Below are positions 22,401 through 34,500 of a stretch of DNA of 64,000 bases, in pieces; position 1 is the first letter of the stretch, and the number at the start of each line of letters is the position of its first letter. The stretch is from contig NC_087077.1 of NCBI RefSeq assembly GCF_026151205.1, positions 5,790,483-5,854,482 on the forward strand, read 5' to 3'. This DNA is from Bolinopsis microptera (Eukaryota > Ctenophora > Tentaculata > Lobata > Bolinopsidae). A program made the position numbers and the translations under genes. The notes under the pieces were generated by a model. The model did not search any database and had not been told where the DNA came from. It saw only the letters and a program-made list of their open reading frames with translations.

Positions 22401-25400
22401 ATTGTCGTTTGTTGATATCATTAGCTATGTTGAGGTCATGTTGCATATGCCATAAGATCAAGGTAAGTTTAGTGATTTTTGTTCTTTTACGGCTGCAGTG
22501 ACAAACGAATTCGACTTTGATTTTGTATTTAGCCTTTCACGATGGGACCACTGGAAGCGCATTGCACTAGAGATTTTTCGCGCGCTGAGTGTTGCCAGGC
22601 AAATATTTCATCATGATTCCCATTGGCTTCCAGCTCTATCTTTACTTGGCATATCATTAGTTCATGTTTCAGTTTTAAAGAGAATCCTTTGTTCTGCATC
22701 CCAGTATAAATTTGATCAGTTAACTTTTTGATGAAGTTGACTATCAAATGTGCGTAAAGTAATCAGTTTTCGACAGACCACTGCAAGAAAACTTCATTTT
22801 TATCCTACCCAGAAAACTGAGAATATATTGGAAATCATCTCAACTTTATGTGTGCAAATTTTCAGAATGGCTCGACAAGATGGTTTCGAGATAGAGATGA
22901 TCAAACACGATGTTTCTGTGTTATTTTAATACATTCGCGTGCAATTTTTAACGCCAATTGTAAGATGTAAGCATTGAACGCCGATTGTAAGCATTGAAAA
23001 TATTAGAGATTTGATAGAATAGTGCATTGTAACAGAATATAATAACACATAGTATTAGAAAGATTAGTTACCACAATAGCTCGATCATGAGATCGGTGGA
23101 CTGTTTGGATGTTTTCAATGTGAGTAGTGAGCTGGGTGTGGGTTCGAACCTCACCGGGGGTTGAAATCTTCGATTTCAAATCCCGGTGAGGTTCGAACCC
23201 ACACCCAGCTTAATGTTTTTGCTTTATCCATTAAGTTTATAAATATAAGATATCATTGAGATAAACAAATTAGGTTATTAGTTAGATTACAACACTACCA
23301 CAAATATAATACTCCATCATTCACTTTATTACTGAGTACTGACACGTAATAAAGTTGACTATAAAATGTGCGTAAAGTAATCAGTTTTCGACAGACCACT
23401 GCAAGAGAACCTCATTATTAGCCCTCCCAGAAAACTCAGAATATATTGGACATCATCTTAACTTTATGTGTGCAAATTTCCAGAATGGCACGACAGAATG
23501 GTTTAGAGATAGAGATGATCAAAGACGATGTTTCTGTGTTATTGTAATACATTCGCGTGCAATTTTGAACGCCAATCTTAACAATATAACAATTGAAAAT
23601 GTTATCAGTTTGATCGAATAGTGCATTGTAGCACAATATAATAACACATAGTATCAAAATGACCAGTTACCACAATGGCTCGGTCATGACAGCAAAAGAC
23701 TAATTCTACATATTGACACAAGCAATAAGTAAACTCAGTGTGGGTTCGAGTCTGACCAGGGGTTAAATTCTACGATTTCAAAGATTTCGACACCTGGCCA
23801 GACTCAAACCCACATCTGGTCGAATGCTTTTGCTTTATTTATATTATTTATAAATATAAGTTAAATACAATATCTTATTGAGATAAACAAATAAAGTCAG
23901 TAGTTAGATTAATACACGAACACAGATATAATCATTGACATTATTACTAACACGTAATTTGCCATAACTCCGGATTGGAAATATGTTCCCAAGGCCCAAT
24001 TATTCTCAAACCCCATCGATATTGAAAGTCTGAAAATAATTCAAAACTACCACTACTTACTCTCATTCTGTTGAACGATCAGTAAGAAGAGTTTTGATGA
24101 TTAAATGTGAATCCTATCTCAGAAAATGGATTCCATGATGCGTTTGATATTGGTTACGCGAACCAGGATTTGCTCCTTGATGAGCATTGTAGCGTTTCCC
24201 TTCAAAAAGCAATACTGGCCAGTGCGAAAAGCCTGCTGGCTTTGGATCAATTCATTATATTATATTCGACCGACCATATCATGCATATTCAAATTTTAAC
24301 TCTTAACTGACATTGATTGCTTTTTTTACAATTCATAGATTTTACATTCGCGCCTTCCGTAAAGTAGAGCAAGATTCTGAAATTTCAGCAGGCAAACTGG
24401 ACTTTATCAATGTTGTTGAAAGAGTTTCTAAAGATGATCAAGAAAGTTACTGAAACGATTCCGTCTATCCTACATAACAGTCTATCCTACATAACAGTAT
24501 TTTAGGCCTCGTTTGCAAAATTTTAGCGCACAGAATTAAACCAAGTTCTGCTGTGTTGCGAGCAGCGATAGAAGGAAGTTTTCTCCAACAGTTGAAGAGC
24601 GAGGGGTAGTGTGAACGAGTTCATCAGTTCATTCTTTTCTTTTGTGGCAGAATTAACTCCCTGTCAAAGATTAATAATGTGAAACGAATTTGAAACATAA
24701 CCTCAGCAAGTCGTGAGTTGTGTCAAAATTGTATGATAGATAATAATCTCAGAACTTTCTAAATCTTAATAACATTTTTTCATCAGCATTGGCAAATAAT
24801 TGGCAATAGTAATTTTGCTTCAACTTACATTTGTTCTCGGAGAAGGAATGTTACACTTTTACATGGTCCTGGCCTGATCGGCAATACTATTCGCTACTTT
24901 TCAGGATTTAATCCCTGAAATTTTGTACAATGCTAGCAGGAATTACGAAATCTATTCGAAGGTTATTTAGTTTGTTCCTCAAACCGCTCCACAAAATACT
25001 CCACAACTCCCTCTCTACTTCTCCGCTTCCCCATCAACATTTCACTACCACTCCTCCCCCGCCCCCGAAGAGGAAAGGTCACCATTTCTACTCACACTCA
25101 CAACACAGCACTCAGTCTTGGTCCAAGAAAGCAAAAGATGATCTACTCGCTACGGTACAGGAGAATATTTCTGCAATGGCCATCAATCTACGTTGGAAAG
25201 AGTTATTTGCTAACACTCAACCGACACTCTCAACAAACATTTGAAGTAGACTTACACCTGTGCTCCACGTCTAGTAGACCAGAGAAATCTGGGCCAAGAC
25301 TTCTGAAATAGAGGAGATACCACATCAAGAGGATTAATACAAGCTTCTTTTAGCTTATTTAATCTTTTTGCCATCTCCAAGAATAAGTGGCTGTTATGAT

Positions 25401-25512
25401 TTCTTTTCACTGTCGCTAAACGTGTAAACAATTTTATAGATATTCATGCCATACAATTGCAGTACCTACCTATTGAACCTATGAAAGTATTTTTACCTAG
25501 CAGCAGTAAAAT

Positions 25513-25548
<36 letters not shown>

Positions 25549-28500
25549 GGGCCGGGGGGGCCGGGGGTAAGGGATCATGTATTAACTGTTTTTAGGATAA
25601 TAATTAAGACACCCACCCCCTTTTACCGGCTTTTGTGGTACTAACTGTTGAGAAATCACTGTACTATGTCTTGGTTTATAAAATAAGATACCCACCCAGA
25701 AATTGCTTTAAACAGCTCATTAAATATGACTTTTTAGTTTTAAAAGGATCCGATATTGAATGTAAACAATGAAACTAACAGTTGAGATATCTATGCTTAA
25801 TTAAAAACATACACTAACACACGCCCACATGTTTACAGATTACAATTACACACATGGCATGTATGTAATGTGTACTATACATATCACACATCATTTAAGA
25901 ACCAGTAGTTGAAATACATTTTAAAATAAATTAAACACTGCACCTTCTCAAACGGAAAAGTCAACAAAGCCAAAGGCCACTTTTTAAAATTATACAAAAG
26001 ATCAATCGCACTCTGTTTAATAAATTATATCTTAATTTACTAACTGTTTTTGGGCAAATTAGACCTAAGACTCACTATTTAGTAGCATACAGTACAAACT
26101 GTTTTTTCTGGGAAATGAGCAGCAGATCCACCACTTAGTACAAAAGTACTAACTGTGTTTTGGAAGAATATATGACACACCACCCCAACGTCACGTACAG
26201 TTAACAGTACTCAGTACCTGATCCCGGGGTCCCCCTCCTCCCCCGGTAAAATATTACCAATATTTCTTTATCTAAGGACGTATTTAAAATAGTATTACAG
26301 TACTTACTAAACGGTGTGTGTCTGAGGGAGTTGTAAGGGCTATCAAACTAGGAATTTTAAGATGTTGCACAGATTTGTATTTCTGAGTTCTCCAGTCACC
26401 ACTATTTCAGTCAGCACAATCTCTCTCTCTCTCTCTCTATTCTACGATTTTGGTATCATTAGCACAACAAATAACAATGTAGCCGTTACAGCAGCTAGCG
26501 ACAAGTAAGTTTATCCTAAAAGTAACGAAGCACATGCTCATTTAAAAACCTTCATTTACTGAGAATATGATCAAGCTTATTAGTAAAGATACAATAAGTA
26601 TTATAAGCGTGGCTTGCCTCAAATTAAATAGATCAGAAGATAACTATAAACTGATCATGATTAGAACAAAAACAACACAGTGCTTGGTCGTTGTTTTAAA
26701 GTTTGAAAACAGTGCATGTGGCCTTCCATCAAGAACACGGAATTATGTGATCATACAAGAAAGACAGATCTTAATAATATTTAACATCATTTGCATCAGG
26801 CTTAGTTGTTTGAAATAAATTACCTCATACAGCTGAAGACCAACAATGATTGGAGAGGAGGAAAAAATATCAAACAGAATAATCATATGTATTGTGAGCC
26901 AACCAGGGGTAGATGAGGCATCCATCTCTCCAACGGTTTTGACATCATCGAAATCATCTTACCGTCATCTGAATAAAGGTCATGTTAATCATCTCAATTA
27001 TACATTAGCCAGTTGCAGTATTAAATTAGCCAGATGCTTAGCAATGCGCATAAATGTGCTCAGTGCATTCTTGGAATTTTCACAAGTTTTATTTCAGCCC
27101 GACAATGAAAATAATATCAGATCAGTGGTACTTAGATCGAATCCAAATAAAATCAACAAAGTGGCCGCTTTTTATGCACAATTTTTAAAAAAATGTATAT
27201 TTGGACTATTCATATGTGCACAGATAACTGCATCAAGGTAATGATAATAATAATCCTATACATTTGCATAATTGAAACAATTATGGCCCCTTATTGTGGG
27301 CAGAATATGTGTTTTTGTTGAAGTGTCCTGGTATAAAACTTATCTGAGTGACTGCATAGGGATAAATGCTAGGACCTACTAAACTCAAAACAAAATGCAG
27401 CCACCTAATTAAGATACTGAATTATTTACTTCACTTTAATTATGATGGCCAAACGTGACAAGCTTGTATCTAAACAAATAAAAACATGATCAATGATATG
27501 ACGTACATGTAGCGCGTGGTCAAGCGCAACTAGCAGAGCCAAACGGAATAGAAATAGCGCAGTGCTTTTCAACAGTCCCATTATGTCACAGTTAATTATC
27601 AATCAAAATAACTGACCACTGATCAGCCCTACATTACATGACAAACACCCAACACTCATACTTTAATCAGAAACACTCACTGAGTGAAAAATGTAATACC
27701 TTGGGAACAAGAAATTTGGGATACATAACATTTTGATGCATAAGTGCATCCCTTTCTGATCTTCTGGATCAATTTTACAAAATTCAGAGAACAATTCCAA
27801 CACTATACCGGTTTTACATTATACAACTAATAGAATTCTAAGGATAAACACAATAATCTATCTTTCTAATTGCTATGTTAATTGTTAAATAGCAACATTT
27901 CGGGGTTAATTCATACTCTGCACTGCAAGGTTACAGTTTCATTTTAATAGAAATTTGAGTAATAATGCCTGTAACAATGTTTTAATAAATCATAGTGTGT
28001 TAAAGGATACAAATGGAGTGATGTGCTTTATGGCTTCCATCATTGAGTGCATTGAGTTATGTAACCTAAAAGGTGTCCAGTTTTGGATTGGGAATTGAGT
28101 GGGGCAGTATCTGTGCAGCCCTAAAACCAAGAGTAGACTTTGTTGTGGGGCTGCACAGATACTTCCCATGTATTATAGAACTATGATCATAATAAACTAC
28201 TTTTAGGATAAGAGTGAGAAATAGTGAAACAAACTTTTTAGTGAAACAAATTTAAAATAATGCAAGGGTAGGGGTAACAGATAGTTATTATGACTTTAGG
28301 AACCTTAACCTTATTCCTAACCAAACTGTTGTGTACTCAATTTAAATGTCTAACTAGCCTTTAATAATGGTGGGTTGTCTTGGATACTGCATTTCCAACT
28401 TGGTGCACGCCAGGTTTAAAATAAAATTATTTCCCTCACTTGCTTGGATTAGATTGGCTCACTCCAATGTTAAGACTGCGTCGTCACCACTAACCAGTAG

Positions 28501-31500
28501 ATTTATCATACATGAACTGTAGGCACCTAAATTGAATTGATTAGAATAAGTAAGTCAAAGATTTCGTTTTCCCTAATAGAAGTTTCGATAGTAAATAAAA
28601 GGAAAAATGTGTCAAAATGTATTTAATATACATTCAATTAAATCAAGTGATGCGATTGGCAGAGCACAATCAAATTTTTAGTGTTGCAATTGGCAGAGCA
28701 CAATATTTTAAATCTTTAACAATCTAATATATAAAAGTTTCAAAACGCATGATCTGCTCCATTATTTAGACTCCATTAAAGGGGCAGGGATGAGATTGTA
28801 GGAGACTTCTGATAGATGGATCTCATGTTTGGTGTCCACCTTCTTTCCCCGGTACTTAATTAAAAGAATATCCATTTGAGCATATATATTTTTACAATTG
28901 GTCAAAATATGGGTAAAAAGAAACAATAAACATATAATAACATTTATTGGAATGCGAGAATTTGTATTGTGGCAGGTGGTTGATTTAAGTGCTCCAAGAA
29001 ATAATTTTACTTTACAATAGGCAATGATGAGTGGCAGGATTTTGTAGCCCACTAATAAACATTCATCTTCAAATCTTTCGAAAATGGCATTATCTCATAA
29101 AGCAATATATTCTTGGTTTAAAAAGACAAAAAAGAAATTTTCAAAAGAAGCCTATAGAAGAAATTCTGCTTGTGTGCTTGTAAGAAATATCAATCATCTA
29201 TACGATGGGAGTTGGGACATAAGATTAAAGGCTCATAATGTTAAGTTATAGAAGTCAAGCACATTGATGCATTTGGGACAAGCCATTAGAACTCACTGTA
29301 CGGCCTCAAGTAGGAAAAATTGTGTGCTTCGTCATGGAGATGGTATGTGAGAATTCATAGACCTGTGATCTACAACAATCAATATGTTACCAATGATTTG
29401 AATATCTTTGAAAGTGTCAGATCGAGGATTCAATGAAATCTTATTTGGAGATTTTCACTTTATATCAAAGAATAGGTGATATGATGTTCTATTCTTCATA
29501 TATGTATTTACAAAAGGTCGTGAGCATACAGTCTCAAGTCTACAAACATCATTTCCCGAAACTTGTGGACGATATCAAATTTAAAGCTGGAAAAATATCA
29601 GCCAACAATACAATTTGCTTAAATAGTAAAGAATACGAAAGTTAACATCAAACTAGGCGGTTTGTTTGTTCATAAGTAGTCATTTCTTCTGCATTAGAAT
29701 TAGCGCTCGATTCATCAGGCTATCTATCTATGCATAACAATAAAAATGTATACAAGCTATATTAAAATGACTCTAGATGCATCAATTACCAAATAATTAA
29801 TTGTTTCAAAATTTATATACTGTGGTCGTACGTCGATTTTTTAATTCAAAACATGGAAATGGGTAGCGCATGGTCGCGCGCGCAACAATAAGGTCGCATT
29901 TGTGATTTCAATATTTTACATGACGTACGCGTAACGCGCGGACGCAAGCGCGACTAGCAGCGCCAAACGGGATAGAAAATAGCGCGGCTCTATTCAACTT
30001 GGTCCCATCGTGCCTTTTGAAGTAATTTAACGTTAAGCGAATTGATTGATAAATCAGAGGAATTCTTCCTGTTTCTCCCCAAACACCGACATTTGATGCT
30101 TTACGATGGACTCCCAATGCCCATTTTAGGAATGAAATATGCACTCTTTCTTGCAGAGAGGCGCTGATTTTTTTAAGTAAGTTAGTAGCGGTTGCTTCTG
30201 TCGAGTTAATCGTTTTGCAAATTAGAGATTTATTGATCGTACTAGTGGGTGTCCATATCGGAGCACCATATAATAAAATGGGCTTGATGAGAGAGTCGAA
30301 CAGTGTAAGGAGTGCTTTAAAAGATAACTTTGAACGCATGACAACCCTTTTCAGGCCAAAAAATGCACGCATTGCTTTGGTTTTAAGGTTTTGTTGAGCA
30401 ATCTGTACTTGACCCGATTGATGAAGTTCAAATCCAAGGTAACAATAACTGTCAACAATTTCAAGATTAGATCCGTTGAGTGTAAATTTGATGTTTTGTA
30501 TGTCCTGTTTTAACGTTTTCTTACCAAAGATGACTGCTTGAGTTTTGAGTTCATTGATTTCAATGCCCCACTCCTCACAAAAATTACCGAGAATATTAAG
30601 TTGCTTTTGAGTGGTTTCCTGGTCGAGTGAAAGGAGTATAAGGTCATTCGCCCACAGTAGGTGGCTTACAGTCATATTTGAAAGTACGGGGCAATTTGGA
30701 AAATCTAGGAGGCAGGACATATCACTGAGAAAAACTTTAAAAAGATCAGGTGAGAGTGGGTGACCTTGTTCTGTACCTTTACGTATCTGAAAGCGTTTAC
30801 TGAGGTGACCAGATAATTTTATGTAAGCGTACGAGTTTGAGTACATATTTTTGAGGACATTGTAGAAGTTCCCAGTTATGCCATTTTTTGCGAGTTTGAG
30901 GAAAAGGGCTTGACGGCAGACTGAGTCGAATGCTTTTTTAAAATCAACAAATACTGCATATACAGGTTTCCCCAAAAGTTTATATTTTGAAGCTATAGTT
31001 TTCATGGTTAGTATGTGATCGTATGTTTGAGCTTTCTTTGTGAAGCCTAGTTGGTTAGGTGGATCAGGGCAGTTTTCAGAGCAGAAGTGAATGAGTCGTT
31101 CTAAGAGAATAGTTGAGAATAGTTTTCCTATGACACTGCTGACAGCAACTGCACGGTAGTTGTCAGGATCTGATTTATTTCCCTTTTTATGAAGTGGAGA
31201 TATAATGCTGACGTTCCAGGGATAAATTCCTTGTGAGAAGCAGGCGTTGAAGAGGTTCAACATAATCAATTTATGATTGGTGTCCAGAGATTTTATAATT
31301 TCGTTATTAATCATGTCGAGTGAGGAAGCTTTACCATTTTTAGGGATTTTATACTAGAGTCAAGTTCTGTTTTGGTGATTAAGGAGTTGAGTGACTCAGG
31401 ATGAGTTGCATCTTGATTTATCAAGTCAGCTTGATCAATCATAGAAACTTTTTTATTTTCATTTATTGTTTTGTGGTTATCGGAATATAGGCTACCAAAA

Positions 31501-34500
31501 AAAGTCTCGAATCTATTCATATCATGACTGTCAAAATTTAAAGTTTCCTTTTTCTGATTTTTTAGTTTTTTGAAAGATTGCCAGTTGAGAATTTTCCCCC
31601 CCTCTATGTCCTCATTCATACGTGCGAAGAATTCGTTTTTGGCAGAGTTCTTCAAACGCTTATAGCTACCCTTGACAAGATAATAGTTTTCACGTATAAG
31701 GTTGTTTGACGGGAATTTTGAGGTTGCATCTGTAGCTTTACGAAATTCTCTTTTACCTAATCTCGTTTTCCAGTTAAACCAAGGTTTGTTTGAGGTGTGA
31801 GATTTTTTGGGTGGTTTGGTTTGTTTGAAACACTTCGAGGCCATGTCGCGAAGATGTTCTGAAAGTCGTTTGTTAATGTCTTTGAGTTCAGTTTCATAAT
31901 TACGGTCATTGTCTGCTAAAATATTTTGATTGGTGAGTAAGTCGATGTTTGATTGAAGTTCTTGGATTAAGGTCAATGATAGATTTTCTGACTGAGCTTC
32001 GAAAAAGTCGTCTTTGTTCTCTTCGTTGATAATGTATCTGGTTGGCGCTGTCTGATAAGTGTCCTGTAATGGGGCGCATTTGTTGATCGCGAATCTATTG
32101 CATTTTAATTCAGTACTGAGGGGCTTATGATCAGAATGCTCGGTGAATGTCAAGATTTTGAAGTAGTTGATTCTGATCTTTGTGGAGTTGGTCACTGCAA
32201 TGTAATCAATAACGCTGCACCCATTTTTTTGGATACTTGTGAAGTTTCCTACAAGATCTCCTAGGGTACGGCCATTCAGAATAGTGAGTTGGTTATGTTT
32301 GACTAGGTTAAGAAAGTGTGTACCGTAAGTATTTGTGATAGAGTCTAGTGAGTTTCGGGGGAGAAAGTTGTCAGGCTCATAATCGTCTGGTAAGGGAACA
32401 ACGTTGGTTGAGTCTTCTCTTATCATACCCGTTTTTTGTCCTATACGAGAGTTAAAGTCCCCACACAATATGACTTCGCCCTCCTCCCGAAGTTCGTTCA
32501 CAACGTCTTCAATGTTTTTTAGAGCATCTTTGCCATTGTCAGTCGGGTTTGAGGCTGATGAATTAAATGGTCTAATGTAAACGTTAACTATGAATGTATC
32601 TTCTGATAGGTTAAAGAAATCCTTGTCTAGTCGACAAACTAGGTAGTCTGAACACTTTGTATTCTTGATAAACTCAATCCCTTCAATAAGCTCATTTTTA
32701 ATGAGGATACCGACACCTCCTGATTTACCGTCTTTCCTTATGTTGCAGATTGATCGATATCCTACCAAGTGAACCTCTCTCCTAATTTCCTGAAGACAGG
32801 CTATGTCATGATCTTTGATAACATTTTGAAATGATTCTATTTCAAATTTGCTCCCATCTACTGATGAAGGCGATTGGATATTCCAAGAAAGTATTTTTAT
32901 GCTATTTTTATTAATTGAAACCTGTGTATTTTTTTTGTGCGTTTCTAGTCATGGTATAATGTGTATAAATGAGAATCTATGTCAGTGTAATCACATTCGA
33001 CTAAGAGGAGAAGGTTCCAATCCTCCTGTAGAACGGACTTTCTTTGGCTTGTTGAGAAGCAGTCTTGTCATTTCATGGATGCTGTGACGGAAGTTTCCTA
33101 GGATGACCTCTTTGCCTCTTGTTGAAAGGTGGACTCCATCGTTCGTGTGATACTCTCCTATCAGATGATCATCATGCATGAAGTTTGCGTTGGGGTTGTA
33201 ATACAAAGACCGCTCTTTGAAGGGTTTGCGTTCGTTTTTATTAGTTACAGTCACAAATTCCCAAATTGCATCCCTTATCTCCCCAATCTTTGCGTTCGCT
33301 TCATTGTCAGATGTCATTAGCGGCATTGAGAAGAATAACTTTGTACCTATCAGGGATTCCTCTACGAATAGTGAAAATTGAAATATGTTGTCGAGACTTA
33401 CCCTTAGGTCGAAGTTTTGGTTGGCATCATTGACTCCTAGGTGAACATAGATGAAATCAGGTTGTGTTCTTAATAATTCTTCTTTGACATGTTGGTCTTT
33501 AAGTCCGCCTGTGTCCCGCTTGTTGATTAGGGTCAATTCATGGTTCTTTCCGAGAGCATTCTTGGTGTCCATACCCTGGACATGTCTCAGGATTGAGTCT
33601 GAGATGAGGGTCGTCTTGAACACTTTTGAGGGTGTGGTGGATCCTGAAGTTTGACGAGTGAAGTCGGAGTTCTGAGTTCTGGTGAAGGCGGAGTTCTGAG
33701 TCCTGGTGAAATTGAGGTTCTGAGTTCTGGTAAAGTTGGAGTTCTGAGTTTGAGTAGAGTTCTGAGCTCGAGAGGCCGAGGAAGTCATGCTGAATCCATT
33801 GTTTCTTCGGGACAGCAGGTTGTTTTCTCTACTGTGAGTTCTTTGATCTCGAAAGGGTGAGGGAGGTTGGTAGGGTGGAGTGTGTGATAAATCATCGTCA
33901 TTAGGGGAATAGTCAGGTGGGACATCGGTACTCGCGCCATTCCATCCTTCTGACTGAGTGACTATTTTGTGAATTTCTTTAATCAGCTGTCCGTCTTCCC
34001 GAAAGAATGCACTGTTGTAGTAGTTTTTGAGGTCAAACTTTAGTTTTTGAACACTTTTGTCTACTTCGTCCGTTTTCGTTTCCGCTATAGAAATCTCCGT
34101 GAAAACTTCGTCTACTCTGTTTTTGATCCGTGTGGTAGCTGACAAGTTTTTCTCCCAGAGGTCTTTGACCTTTTGCATTTCCTTCTTGCCAACCTCGAGT
34201 AGTTTTTCGATTTGCTGGATGCTAGTATCGGAGCACTTAAGACTGTTAACCTCAGATGTAAGTTTCTCCAACTCCTGCTTAACGTCAATAACTTGGTTCT
34301 CGATAATAGTCTGGACCCATGCGAGAGAGGGGAGTTTCGAATCTAAGTCCCTATTCAGAGAGCTCCTTGCTGGTTCTTCGGGTCTAGACATCACATTCAT
34401 CATTCTTGCTCTCCTTTCTGTAACAGATCCTTCTGTGGAGCACCATGTGATCCATGGATTGAATTTAATTGACATAGAAATGTTCACATGTCAATTCTGT

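Larger units (their letters stand above)
19483..22461 (-). mobile_element. Jockey/R1/I-like LINE (RT plus RNase H), 5'-truncated, with poly(A) tail and an internal insertion
   Basis: Reading on the minus strand, RT sequence starts near 22461 (QFGFKKGCSTEAALHKV, DIEGAFDNVSFKAISE), is broken by a 593-bp insertion at 21655-22247, resumes at 21654 and ends at a stop at 19717. A 3' UTR of about 210 bp leads to a 23-base A tract (T run at 19483-19505 on the plus strand). The poly(A) end abuts the LINE fragment at 18564-19480, into which the element seems to have inserted. Confidence 0.85.
26439..29907. other. Intronic interval, no gene recognised
   Basis: AT-rich DNA within the giant TRP intron. 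Short open frames at 26846-27241 and 28762-29052 show no family likeness. Features that stand out are a dispersed repeat at 27498-27582 and a hairpin at 28107-28162, listed separately. Confidence 0.45.
29908..34487 (-). mobile_element. LINE with coiled-coil/SGNH ORF1 and frameshifted ORF2; 3' end replaced by repeat X
   Basis: On the minus strand an ORF1 (34487-32991) is followed by endonuclease (32952-31311) and reverse transcriptase (31314-29908). The RT likeness stops around 30008, where repeat X begins, so the true C-terminus and 3' UTR are missing. It lies in the giant TRP intron. Two single-base homopolymer changes and an altered catalytic motif show that this copy is inactive. Confidence 0.85.

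Noticed and set aside
23060..23175. tRNA gene
   Set aside because: A- and B-box-like sequences are present but acceptor and D arms do not pair; more likely SINE- or tRNA-derived repeat.
24930..25244. 104-codon frame as a gene
   Set aside because: It has an ATG but no recognisable domain, no splice context and lies in a TE-rich intron.
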